DNA of 64,000 bases from Cupriavidus necator N-1 (lineage in GTDB: Bacteria; Pseudomonadota; Gammaproteobacteria; Burkholderiales; Burkholderiaceae), in assembly GCF_000219215.1 (NCBI RefSeq), contig NC_015727.1:558001-622000 (forward strand), written 5' to 3'. The notes under the pieces are model-generated. The model did not search any database and had not been told where the DNA came from. It saw only the letters and a program-made list of their open reading frames with translations. Position 1 is the first letter of the stretch, and each line of letters begins with the position of its first letter. A program made the position numbers and the translations under genes. Below are positions 18,175 through 26,247 of this stretch, one piece after another.

Positions 18175-19146
18175 ATGGAATCGCTTATCAAGAAACTCCG
18201 GTTAGCCGGACTTGCAGCAGCATCAGTACTCGCAATGAATACGGCCAGCGCGAAGGACATAACACTAGCCTACGTTGCCAACAGCATGCAATTTCCCTAT
18301 GACGTCGCGCTCGGCAAGGGTTTTCAGGACGCCTGCAAGGAGTTGGGCTGCAAGGCACTCGTTCTCGATGCACGCGCCAGTGTCGAACGGCAGGGTAATG
18401 TCATTGACGATCTGATCGCACAGAAAGTCGACGGCATCGCAATGATCGCGGTGGATTCGGTGGTGGCCAGAACGTGGGTGGATCGCGCCGCGGACAGCAA
18501 TATTCCTTTCGTTGCCGCCGCCGTGCAAATTGGCGATCCCAATAAAGTCCCGATCCGGCAGGTCTATGGAAAGCTGACCGCGCTCGTGACCACTGACGAT
18601 GTCGTCGCAGGGGAGCGTGCGGGTGAACTCGCTGCCAGGATACTGCCGAAGGACCACGTGGCAAAGATCGGGATCGTCGAGGGCGCACCGGGATTTGCAG
18701 TGGTCAGGCAACGGACGGAGGGCTTCAAGAACGCGCTGGAAAAAGCGGGCGTCAAGTATCAGATCGTTGCGTCGCAACCCACAGACTGGACGCCTGCGAA
18801 GGGCGAGTCCGTTTGTCAGAACATGCTGACGGCAAATTCCGATCTGGACCTGGTTTTCAGCCAGGCCGACGATATGGCGCTCGGCTGCGCGCGGGCATTG
18901 CGATCGAGCGGCTCCAAGGCGAAGCTCATCGCGACGGCCGGCGGCTCACGGCTTGGCAATGAAGCGATCAGGAACGGGGGCATCGATGGCTCGGTCTGCA
19001 CCAGGCCGCAAATGGTGGGCCGGCTGGCTGCCCAGGCGCTGTATGACGCTGTGACCGGAAAGAACACAAGGAGGGCGCAGTTCGTCACGTACGACACCCC
19101 GGTGATCACCAAGGCAAATCTTACGGTCTGCCCGGCCGAGTGGTGA
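18175..19146 (+). CDS. Sugar ABC transporter substrate-binding protein (RbsB-like)
   Basis: A 323-residue periplasmic binding protein of the Peripla_BP_4 family. The signal peptide is MESLIKKLRLAGLAAASVLA..ASA, followed by KDITLAYVANSMQFPYDVALGKG, as in ribose/galactose-binding proteins. The ATG at 18175 has a CAGGAGAC site just upstream; an in-frame ATG at 18154 precedes that site and is less likely. The ligand is unknown. It supplies the binding component of the transporter whose ATPase and permease lie 1.5-4 kb upstream. Confidence 0.9.
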   Translation: MESLIKKLRLAGLAAASVLAMNTASAKDITLAYVANSMQFPYDVALGKGFQDACKELGCKALVLDARASVERQGNVIDDLIAQKVDGIAMIAVDSVVARTWVDRAADSNIPFVAAAVQIGDPNKVPIRQVYGKLTALVTTDDVVAGERAGELAARILPKDHVAKIGIVEGAPGFAVVRQRTEGFKNALEKAGVKYQIVASQPTDWTPAKGESVCQNMLTANSDLDLVFSQADDMALGCARALRSSGSKAKLIATAGGSRLGNEAIRNGGIDGSVCTRPQMVGRLAAQALYDAVTGKNTRRAQFVTYDTPVITKANLTVCPAEW

Positions 19147-19279
19147 TCCCAGGGTGCTGGCAAGGGGTGAGGCCGGCTTTGTCTCACCCGGATGGAAGAC
19201 GGGATGAATGAAGCATCCCGGGTGTATTGGATCTCGACAGGGTCGGGACACAACCATGAAGATTGGAGAAAGGCAAACA

Positions 19280-20023
19280 ATGACTCAATTGTCAGGAAAA
19301 AAGGTACTCGTCACCGGAGCACTGGGAACGATCGGGCGCGCGATGGTGTCCCGTTTTGCCGAAGAAGGAGCGACCGTTATCGCGTTGGACCGTCCCGGCA
19401 TCGCGGACGCTCAGCAGACGCTGGGCCAGCTCGGCAAAGATGTGCGGTACTTCGGCTGCGACCTGAACCAACTGTCCGCAACCGAAGCATCGGTCTCCAG
19501 GCTAGCGGATGACTTGGGCGGAATGGATGTCCTCGTCAACAATGCGGCCCTCGTGATCATGAAACCTTTTGAAGAGTTCTCGATCGAGGAATACGAGGAT
19601 CAGGTTCGCATCAATTCGTCAGCGGCTTTCGTGTTGGCGCGGGCTTGCAGCCGGGCAATGAAGGCTCGCCAGTACGGGAAGATCGTCAATGTGACTTCGC
19701 TGACCCTCACTGGCCGATGGGATGGCTACGTGCCGTACATCGCGTCGAAGGGTGCCTTGTTTGGTCTGATCAAGGGCCTGGCGCGCGAACTTGGTGCTCA
19801 CGGGATTAACGTAAATGGCATTTCGCCGGGGGCCGTGATCTCAGACGCTGAATTCCGCGACCGTGCGGATACCCGAGAGCAGTATCACAACTGGATTCTC
19901 GAGAACCAAAGCCTCAAGCGACGGATCGAGGCGGTCGACATCGCGAACCTCGCTGTCTTCCTGTCTTCACCGCAATCCGATCTGATTACGGGGCAGAACA
20001 TCCAAATCGACGGCGGCTGGTAG
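19280..20023 (+). CDS. SDR-family oxidoreductase, probable sugar 1-dehydrogenase
   Basis: A 247-residue short-chain dehydrogenase. It has the TGALGTIG cofactor motif at about 13-20, NNAA, the active-site Y-x-x-x-K in YIASK, and the C-terminal IQIDGGW. The ATG at 19280 is preceded by GGAGAAAGG. It lies between a sugar-binding protein and an SMP-30 lactonase gene. This supports oxidation of an aldose to its aldonolactone as the first step of a non-phosphorylating sugar pathway; that role is inferred from neighbours. Confidence 0.85.
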   Translation: MTQLSGKKVLVTGALGTIGRAMVSRFAEEGATVIALDRPGIADAQQTLGQLGKDVRYFGCDLNQLSATEASVSRLADDLGGMDVLVNNAALVIMKPFEEFSIEEYEDQVRINSSAAFVLARACSRAMKARQYGKIVNVTSLTLTGRWDGYVPYIASKGALFGLIKGLARELGAHGINVNGISPGAVISDAEFRDRADTREQYHNWILENQSLKRRIEAVDIANLAVFLSSPQSDLITGQNIQIDGGW

Positions 20024-20112
20024 GCCGGTGTTCCGGCTGCTCGGGAGGGTGGCCGGATCACTCGCCGGACTCCTCGTCATAACGATGGCGTGAAAGCCAC
20101 ATGGAGGCGCAC

Positions 20113-20994
20113 ATGAAGAAGTACCAACCCTCGCTGCTTGCGGAAGATTTCATTTTTCTGGAAGCGCCGCGCTGGCACGATAACCGGCTCTGGATATCAG
20201 ACGTGTTCGATCACGCCGTTTATGCGTTGGATTTGAACGGAACGCGGCAGAAGGTCTGCGTCGTCCCCCATCGTCCCTCCGGGCTTGGTTTCCTGCCTGA
20301 CGGGACACCTATCGTCGTGTCCTCGAAGGACCGCAGACTGATGAAGATCGATGGTCAATCTATTGTCGAATACGCTGATCTTTCCGCCATGGCTGCCGGT
20401 GACCTCAATGACTTTGCGGTGGATGCGCAGGGCCGCATCTACGTGGGCAACTTCGGCTACGACTACGATGCTGGCGAACCGAGGGCGCTGACGTCTCTTC
20501 ACCGCGTGGATCGCGATGGCACGATTAAGATTGCGGCGAGGGGGCTCGAATTTCCAAATGGATCGGTGATCGTCAACGACGGCAAGACCCTGATCGTGGC
20601 CGAGACCTGGCTCGGAAGGTTGACCGCGTTTGATATCGACGGCCAAGGTGAACTCGGAAACCGTCGTCTCTATGCCGATCTGGGAGCACGGGAGCCGGAC
20701 GGGATCTGTGCCGATGCCGCAGGCGCAATCTGGGTCGCTTGCTTTAATACGGGCGAGTTCCTTCGCGTATTGGATGGTGGCTCGATCACGGACATCATTG
20801 CATTTGATGGCCGCGCCATATCCTGCACATTGGGAGGGGCGGATGGCCGGCAACTGTTTTGCAGCGTCTATCGCGGTAATGACAACGAATTGTCGGAACG
20901 CATCCGAAAAGGCGCCATACTGACTGTTGAGGTAGACGTGCCTGCACCGTGCTCCTCCGCTGTCCGAGTGCATTCGGTGCCGAGCGCAGCATGA
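20113..20994 (+). CDS. SMP-30/gluconolactonase family protein, probable sugar lactonase
   Basis: A 293-residue six-bladed beta-propeller of the SMP-30/gluconolaconase/LRE family. It has EAPRWHDNRLWISD at the start (metal-ligand Glu), NDFAVDAQGRIYVGNFGYD, an FPNGSVI blade and EPDGICADAAGAIW, all typical of metal-dependent lactonases. The ATG at 20113 has GGAGG upstream. It would hydrolyse the lactone made by the SDR enzyme encoded 90 bases upstream. The remaining steps of a sugar-acid pathway (dehydratase, aldolase) are not in the window. Confidence 0.87.
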   Translation: MKKYQPSLLAEDFIFLEAPRWHDNRLWISDVFDHAVYALDLNGTRQKVCVVPHRPSGLGFLPDGTPIVVSSKDRRLMKIDGQSIVEYADLSAMAAGDLNDFAVDAQGRIYVGNFGYDYDAGEPRALTSLHRVDRDGTIKIAARGLEFPNGSVIVNDGKTLIVAETWLGRLTAFDIDGQGELGNRRLYADLGAREPDGICADAAGAIWVACFNTGEFLRVLDGGSITDIIAFDGRAISCTLGGADGRQLFCSVYRGNDNELSERIRKGAILTVEVDVPAPCSSAVRVHSVPSAA

Positions 20995-21016
20995 GTGCTT
21001 TGGAGCGCAACTCAGG

Positions 21017-22213
21017 CTACTCCACGACCGCGGGCGCTCGACATGGCTGGGATCGCAGCCACATGGCTATCGGTACGGCACAAAGCGCGAGGAGTGCCGT
21101 AATGAGGAATATCCTGTCCAGTCCGATGACATTGGCAAGGAGGCCAAGAAGCGGGGCCAATATGCCAAGCGCAAGATCAATGAAGGCCGTATAGATCCCC
21201 ATAGCGAGCCCTCGGGCGTCCGCTGGCGTCCGTGCCACCGCTTCCATGCCGAATCCCGGGTACACAAGCGCGTAGCCAAAGCCGGCCATTGCTGATCCGA
21301 CAAACGCAAGCCATGCAAGGGAAGAAAGCCAGATCAGCGCTAAGCCAGCGCTATGGATGATGATGAACATCATAGCGGTTTGTGCCCCGCCAAGCCGGTC
21401 TGGTAACGGGCCGAAGAACACACGCGCCACAATCAAGGCGGCGGCAAACGCGGTGAACGACAGCCAGGCGGGCTGCCAGCCCTGTTGTACAAACAGCAGT
21501 ACGGAAAAAGCCGTCATGATTCCGTAGCCAAGGCTGGAGAAGGCCATTGCCAGCCCCGGGATCCACACAGCTCTCAAAACCAGTTTGGCGGCCTTCCGAC
21601 TTTGAGGCGTGGGCCTGATGGCTGGCATGGAGCCAACCAGTGGGAGTAGCGCTGCTGCACCGACGCAGGTCGTCAGGCCGATCGACGCAAAACCAAAGTT
21701 GGCGAATAGAAAACTGCCCAAGGGCGCGCCCACGGCCAAGGCTACGAACATCGCAGTGCCAATCCAGGCGATCATTTTGCCAACCTTGCCCGGTCCAGCG
21801 AGTGACAGGCACCAACTCTGCGCGCCGATCATGATGAAGCTCTCGGCGCCGCCCAGCAGCACACGCCCCAACAACAAGATCCCTATGGACAGTCTAGCGT
21901 CGCTTGCGACCTTTAGAGACAAGAGATACAGCAGCCCCGCGAGCGCAGCTGTCCAGAGTCCGACCGTTAAGGCAAACTTCGGTCCGCGTCGGTCTGAGAT
22001 CATGCCAGACCACAGCCGACAGATCAGCGCGGAAGCGAACTGGGCCCCGGAGACCAGCCCAACGGTGAATGTACCAAGACCCAGTCCATCATGGATGTGC
22101 AACGGCAAGGCAGGCAATGCAGCGCCTGTGACCAGAAACACGGCGAACACACAGGACATTAACGACAGCAAGGTGCGGTCGCTCGGAGAAGGCGAAGGCT
22201 GAGACATTGTCAT
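21017..22213 (-). CDS. Major facilitator superfamily transporter
   Basis: A 398-residue inner-membrane protein with twelve predicted hydrophobic segments. It begins with a short polar N-terminus (MTMSQPSPSPSDRT) and has the MFS loop motif SGMISDRRGPKFAL between segments 2 and 3, and FGPLPDRLGG after segment 8. The start at 22213 (or 22207) was chosen because the open frame upstream overlaps the LysR gene and adds polar residues. It is tail-to-tail with the lactonase gene (22 bases apart) and lies downstream of the LysR gene on the same strand. The substrate is unknown. Confidence 0.87.
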   Translation of the reverse strand: MTMSQPSPSPSDRTLLSLMSCVFAVFLVTGAALPALPLHIHDGLGLGTFTVGLVSGAQFASALICRLWSGMISDRRGPKFALTVGLWTAALAGLLYLLSLKVASDARLSIGILLLGRVLLGGAESFIMIGAQSWCLSLAGPGKVGKMIAWIGTAMFVALAVGAPLGSFLFANFGFASIGLTTCVGAAALLPLVGSMPAIRPTPQSRKAAKLVLRAVWIPGLAMAFSSLGYGIMTAFSVLLFVQQGWQPAWLSFTAFAAALIVARVFFGPLPDRLGGAQTAMMFIIIHSAGLALIWLSSLAWLAFVGSAMAGFGYALVYPGFGMEAVARTPADARGLAMGIYTAFIDLALGILAPLLGLLANVIGLDRIFLITALLALCAVPIAMWLRSQPCRAPAVVE

Positions 22214-22239
22214 TGACGTTGCTTTCCGCAGGCCGGCGG

Positions 22240-23154
22240 CTATCGCCGTTTTGGCCGTGGCAAACTCGTGACCCGTAACGCGTTGACAACCAGCGAGAAC
22301 GCCGGTGATGGCTGCCGGCGGCTCGGGTAATACAGGTAGTACCCGGGGAACGGCGCACACCATTCCTCCAGCACGCGGATCAGGCGGTTTTGCTCAATGT
22401 GCGGGGCGAACTCTTCTTCGGGAAGAAACGCGATGCCCAGCCCCGCCAACGCCGCATCGACCATGCTGAGCGACGTGTTGAAGATCAGTTGTCCGGCAAC
22501 ACGCACGTTCAGCTTTTCGCCGCGCCGCTCGAAGTCCCAGACGTAAAGCCCGCCCGAGCTCTGCATGCGCTGGTTGATGCAGTTATGGTTGACCAGGTCA
22601 CGCGGGCTCTTGGGCCCCGGGTGGCCCGCGAAGTACGTCGGCGAGGCCGCGGCCGCCATGCGCAACGGTGGCCCGATGGGGACTGCAATCATGTCCTTGT
22701 CGATGGTGTCGCCCAGACGCACGCCCGCGTCGAAGCGGTCGGCCACGATATCCCTGAACCCGTAGTTGATGTCGAATTCGACCTTGATATCGGGATAGTC
22801 CTGCAACAGCGGGGCGAGCTTGGGGAGCAGCGTTGTCCGAAGAACATGTTCGCCACAGGTGATGCGTACCGTGCCGGCTGGCTTGTCGCGCATCTCCGTC
22901 AGCATATCCAGCTCCGCTTCAATCTCGTCGAAGCGGGAACCGATGGCTGTCAACAAGCGTTCACCTGCTGAGGTGGGCGACACGCTGCGCGTGGTGCGGG
23001 TGAGCAGCCTTATCCCAAGGCGGGTCTCCAGGCCACTGATGGCCTGGCTGAGCGCCGACTGCGTCACGCCAAGCAGTGCGGCGGCCCGCGTGAAGCTGCC
23101 TTCACGTGCGACCGTCACAAACGCCACGAGATCGTTGAGATTACGTCTGACCAT
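22240..23154 (-). CDS. LysR-family transcriptional regulator
   Basis: A 304-residue regulator. The N-terminal winged helix reads LNDLVAFVTVAREGSFTRAA and GVTQSALSQAISGLE, followed by RLLTRTTRSVSPTSAG and a LysR substrate domain. The ATG at 23154 is preferred; one at 23169 adds five residues. It diverges from the NepI-like exporter gene. Between them, 25 bases upstream of this start, lies the motif ATTAG-N5-CTTATA-N6-TTAAG, also found in front of the aldehyde oxidoreductase genes at 29101. That makes this protein the likely regulator of the exporter, alcohol dehydrogenase and oxidoreductase genes nearby. Confidence 0.92.
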   Translation of the reverse strand: MVRRNLNDLVAFVTVAREGSFTRAAALLGVTQSALSQAISGLETRLGIRLLTRTTRSVSPTSAGERLLTAIGSRFDEIEAELDMLTEMRDKPAGTVRITCGEHVLRTTLLPKLAPLLQDYPDIKVEFDINYGFRDIVADRFDAGVRLGDTIDKDMIAVPIGPPLRMAAAASPTYFAGHPGPKSPRDLVNHNCINQRMQSSGGLYVWDFERRGEKLNVRVAGQLIFNTSLSMVDAALAGLGIAFLPEEEFAPHIEQNRLIRVLEEWCAPFPGYYLYYPSRRQPSPAFSLVVNALRVTSLPRPKRR

Positions 23155-23178
23155 AACGTAGTGTCCCACGGTTGATTG

Positions 23179-23205
23179 ATTAGTGGACCTTATATCCCTT
23201 TTAAG
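23179..23205. promoter_or_regulatory. Putative LysR operator between divergent regulator and exporter genes
   Basis: The sequence is ATTAG-TGGAC-CTTATA-TCCCTT-TTAAG; the core CTTA-N9-TAAG is an inverted repeat. It is followed by TATTGATTAG, a partial repeat of the upstream GATTGATTAG. Position between a LysR gene and its divergent target is the classical arrangement. Confidence 0.65.
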
Positions 23206-23358
23206 TATTGATTAGCTAGTAGCGCGGGCGAACTTACGCCAACATCTCTCGTGCTGTGTCAGCCAGTACCCACACCTCCGGTTTACCCAGATTCCCCGTC
23301 TTCATGGTGTAGGTCGTGTTCGCTCCTTAAGCTCGCACGGCGCTTTCCGAAGAAATTC

Positions 23359-24582
23359 ATGACAACCCAGACCGCTGAAGTCCCCGAGGGGACTGTTTTA
23401 CCCCATAGCGAGGCGAAGGCGCCAACCGCCAATTGGAGCGGCGTTCTTGCCATGTCACTGTGCGTTTTCGCGCTGGTGGCCTCCGAATTCATGCCCGTTA
23501 GCCTGCTGACGCCGATGGCAGCCGATCTCCATGTGTCCGAAGGGATGGCTGGGCAAGGCATCGCGATCTCCGGCGCGTTCGCTGTATTGATCAGCCTGTC
23601 GATCTCCACGCTTGCCGGCACCATGAACCGCAAGACGCTGTTGCTGGTGCTAACCGGGGTAATGGCCTTGTCTGGCGTCGTGGTCGCGCTGGCATCGAAC
23701 TACCAGACCTACATGGCTGGCCGTGCGCTCATCGGCGTGGTGATCGGTGGGTTCTGGTCCATGTCCGCGGCGACCGCCATGCGGCTGGTTCCCGCCGCCC
23801 AGGTGCCGCGCGCCCTCGCGATCTTCAACGGCGGCAACGCGCTCGCCACGGTGGTGGCGGCGCCGCTGGGCAGCTATTTGGGCTCGGTCATGGGCTGGCG
23901 CGGCGCCTTTTTCTGCTTAGTGCCCGTGGCAGCGCTCGCCCTGGTATGGCAATGGGTCAGCCTGCCCGCCATGAAGGCGCATGATCGTTCGCCGGGCTCC
24001 GGCAATGTGTTCAGGCTGTTCAAGAGCCGCACCGTCGCGCTCGGCATGGCCGCATGCGGCGCCTTCTTCATGGGGCAGTTCATGCTCTTCACGTACGTGA
24101 GGCCATTCCTCGAAACGGTGACGCACGTCGGCGTGTCGACGCTCTCGCTGATCCTGCTTGTCATTGGCGTGGGGGGATTCATCGGCACCACGCTGATCGG
24201 CACGTTACTGCGGCGAGGCCTGTATGGAACCCTGTTCGCCATTCCGGTTCTGATGGCCGTGATCGCGGCCATGCTGATTCCCTTTGGGACCTGGATCGCC
24301 GGTGCTGCTGCACTGTTGGGGCTGTGGGGGCTGATGGCCACGGCGGCCCCTGTAGGCTGGTGGACCTGGATCGCCCAGGCCATGCCCAGGAACGCCGAGG
24401 CGGGCGGCGGTTTGATGGTCGCGGTTATACAGCTGGCCATTGCGCTGGGCTCCACCGGTGGCGGCGTGCTGTTCGACCACAGCGGCTACCAAAGCACCTT
24501 CGTGGCGAGCGCGGCAGTGCTCCTGGTGGCGGCGGTCCTGACCTTTCTGACATCGCGCTCGCAAGCGCCACAGGCCGCCTGA
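23359..24582 (+). CDS. MFS exporter, NepI-like (purine ribonucleoside efflux family)
   Basis: A 407-residue inner-membrane transporter with twelve hydrophobic segments. It closely follows the NepI pattern: NWSGVLAMSLCVF, EFMPVSLLTPMAADL, GRALIGVVIGGFWSMSAATAMRLVP, APLGSYLGSVMGWRGAFF and VPVGW-like APVGWWTW. The ATG at 23359 was chosen over the open frame from 23251, whose extra 36 residues are not transporter-like. Related proteins export ribonucleosides; here the substrate may instead be an aldehyde or alcohol related to the neighbouring enzymes. It is followed by a lipoprotein gene 24 bases downstream. Confidence 0.87.
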   Translation: MTTQTAEVPEGTVLPHSEAKAPTANWSGVLAMSLCVFALVASEFMPVSLLTPMAADLHVSEGMAGQGIAISGAFAVLISLSISTLAGTMNRKTLLLVLTGVMALSGVVVALASNYQTYMAGRALIGVVIGGFWSMSAATAMRLVPAAQVPRALAIFNGGNALATVVAAPLGSYLGSVMGWRGAFFCLVPVAALALVWQWVSLPAMKAHDRSPGSGNVFRLFKSRTVALGMAACGAFFMGQFMLFTYVRPFLETVTHVGVSTLSLILLVIGVGGFIGTTLIGTLLRRGLYGTLFAIPVLMAVIAAMLIPFGTWIAGAAALLGLWGLMATAAPVGWWTWIAQAMPRNAEAGGGLMVAVIQLAIALGSTGGGVLFDHSGYQSTFVASAAVLLVAAVLTFLTSRSQAPQAA

Positions 24583-24606
24583 GCCCCCGCAGCCAAGGAG
24601 AGCGCC

Positions 24607-25104
24607 ATGCCCATCGGCCGACTTGGCCCCCGTGTTGGGGCCCTTCTGCTAGGCTTGCTCGTGCTCGGCGGATGCGAAGCTGGTCAGCCCGCGGCGCCCG
24701 GCAAGGCTGCGGCAGCGGCTCCCGATGCCGGTGCGGCATCAAGCAAACCGGAGGAATCACGCATGTGGATGACCGTCAACGAACGCCGCTTTGCCATCAC
24801 CCTGGCTGACAGCGCCGCCGCGCGCGCATTCGCAGCGTTGCTGCCGCTGACGCTGGACATGAGCGAGCTCAACGGCAACGAAAAGTATGTCAGCCTGCCG
24901 CAAGCGCTGCCGACAAATGCGAGCCGGCCGGGAACGATCCGCAATGGCGACCTCATGCTGTACGGCTCGGACACCCTGGTCGTGTTCTATCTGACTTTCG
25001 ACTCGTCGTACTCGTACACGCGACTCGGCCGCGTGGACAATGCCGCGGGCCTGGCCCAGGCGCTCGGCCGGGACGGAGTACGGGTCGTGTTTACCCAGGA
25101 CTAG
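24607..25104 (+). CDS. Lipoprotein with a cyclophilin-like domain
   Basis: A 165-residue secreted lipoprotein. The signal peptide ends in the lipobox LGGC (Cys at about residue 22), followed by an Ala/Pro-rich linker. The rest, from MWMTVNERRFAITLADS to the end, is a cyclophilin-like fold domain of about 110 residues with KYVSLPQALP, GDLMLYGSDTLVVFY and YSYTRLGRVD. Such domains often accompany LysR/alcohol dehydrogenase clusters in proteobacteria, but their biochemical role is not known to me. An AAGGAGAGCGCC site lies before the ATG. Confidence 0.82.
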   Translation: MPIGRLGPRVGALLLGLLVLGGCEAGQPAAPGKAAAAAPDAGAASSKPEESRMWMTVNERRFAITLADSAAARAFAALLPLTLDMSELNGNEKYVSLPQALPTNASRPGTIRNGDLMLYGSDTLVVFYLTFDSSYSYTRLGRVDNAAGLAQALGRDGVRVVFTQD

Positions 25105-25131
25105 TTTCCGATTACCCCCGGAGTACAAATC

Positions 25132-26181
25132 ATGACCATCAAAGCCTATGGCGCACACGCAAGCGACCAGCTTCTCGAATCCATTGACATCGCCCGCCGT
25201 GCACCCGGCGCGCACGATGTGCAGATAGACATTGCATACTGTGGCGTATGCCATTCGGACATCCACCAGGTGCGCTCCGAGTGGGCGGGCACGCTGTATC
25301 CCTGCGTGCCGGGACACGAGATCGTGGGCCGCGTGTCCGCGCTCGGCGCGGATGTATCGGGGTTCCAGGTCGGCGACCTGGTCGGCATCGGCTGCCTCGT
25401 CGATAGCTGCAAGCATTGCGAAGACTGCGACGCCGGGCTCGAGAACTACTGCGATCACATGGTCGGCACCTACAATGGCCCGACGCCGGACGCGCCCGGC
25501 CATACGCTGGGCGGCTACTCCCAGCAGATCGTCGTGGACGAGCGCTATGTGCTCCGTATCCGCCACCCCGACGCGCAGCTGGCCGCCGTGGCGCCGCTGC
25601 TGTGTGCGGGCATCACGACCTGGTCGCCACTGCGCCATTGGAATGTGGGGACGGGACAGAAGGTCGGCGTGGTTGGCATCGGTGGCCTGGGACACATGGG
25701 CATCAAGCTGGCGCACGCCATGGGCGCGCACGTGGTGGCGTTCACCACGTCCGAGTCCAAGCGTGAGGCTGCCAGGGCGCTGGGTGCGGATGAAGTCGTG
25801 GTGTCGCGCAATGCGGACGAGATGGCGTCTCATGCCAAGAGCCTTGACTTCATCCTTAACACAGTGGCCGCGCCGCACGACCTGGACGCCTTCTTCGCGC
25901 TGCTCAAGCGCGATGGCACGATGGCCCTGGTGGGTGCTCCCGCCACGCCGCATCCGTCGCCGCAGGTCTTCAGCCTCATCATGAAGCGCCGCAGCCTGGC
26001 CGGCTCGATGATCGGCGGCATTCCCGAGACGCAGGAGATGCTGGATTTCTGCGCCGAGCACGGCATCGTTGCGGACATCGAGATGATTCGCGCCGAGGCA
26101 ATCAACGACGCCTACGAACGCATGCTCAAGGGCGATGTGAAGTACCGGTTCGTAATCGACTGCGCTTCGTTGGCAGCTTGA
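25132..26181 (+). CDS. Zinc-dependent NAD(P) alcohol dehydrogenase (YahK / cinnamyl-alcohol type)
   Basis: A 349-residue medium-chain dehydrogenase. Catalytic zinc ligands are in CGVCHSD and GHEIVG, the structural-zinc cysteines in CKHCEDCDAGLENYC, and the nucleotide-binding motif is GIGGLGHMG. The overall pattern (KAYGAHASDQLLE at the start, TWSPLRHWNVG before the Rossmann fold) matches YahK-type broad-range aldehyde reductases. It ends 67 bases before the convergent oxidoreductase gene with a strong hairpin between. With the exporter, lipoprotein and aldehyde oxidoreductase it probably forms an aldehyde detoxification set. Confidence 0.92.
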   Translation: MTIKAYGAHASDQLLESIDIARRAPGAHDVQIDIAYCGVCHSDIHQVRSEWAGTLYPCVPGHEIVGRVSALGADVSGFQVGDLVGIGCLVDSCKHCEDCDAGLENYCDHMVGTYNGPTPDAPGHTLGGYSQQIVVDERYVLRIRHPDAQLAAVAPLLCAGITTWSPLRHWNVGTGQKVGVVGIGGLGHMGIKLAHAMGAHVVAFTTSESKREAARALGADEVVVSRNADEMASHAKSLDFILNTVAAPHDLDAFFALLKRDGTMALVGAPATPHPSPQVFSLIMKRRSLAGSMIGGIPETQEMLDFCAEHGIVADIEMIRAEAINDAYERMLKGDVKYRFVIDCASLAA

Positions 26182-26198
26182 AACGGGTAGAGCAAGTT

Positions 26199-26234
26199 CC
26201 CTCCCGGCGCGCCGCCATTGGCGCGCCGGGAGGG
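26199..26234. terminator. Long perfect hairpin between convergent genes
   Basis: A 15-bp perfect stem (CCCTCCCGGCGCGCC pairing with its complement) closes a 6-base loop GCCATT, between the stops of the alcohol dehydrogenase and the molybdenum oxidoreductase genes. No T-run follows on either strand, so it may act as a bidirectional barrier rather than a classical terminator. Confidence 0.65.
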
Positions 26235-26247
26235 TGGCAACTAGGCC

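Noticed and set aside
19165-19189. Hairpin GGGTGAG...CTCACCC after the sugar-binding protein gene as a terminator
   Set aside because: No T-run follows and the downstream genes clearly belong to the same module; at most a processing or attenuation signal.
24757-26061. Open frame of 434 codons on the minus strand opposite lipoprotein and alcohol dehydrogenase genes
   Set aside because: It spans two real genes and their gap, which a true gene would not do, and has no recognisable domain.
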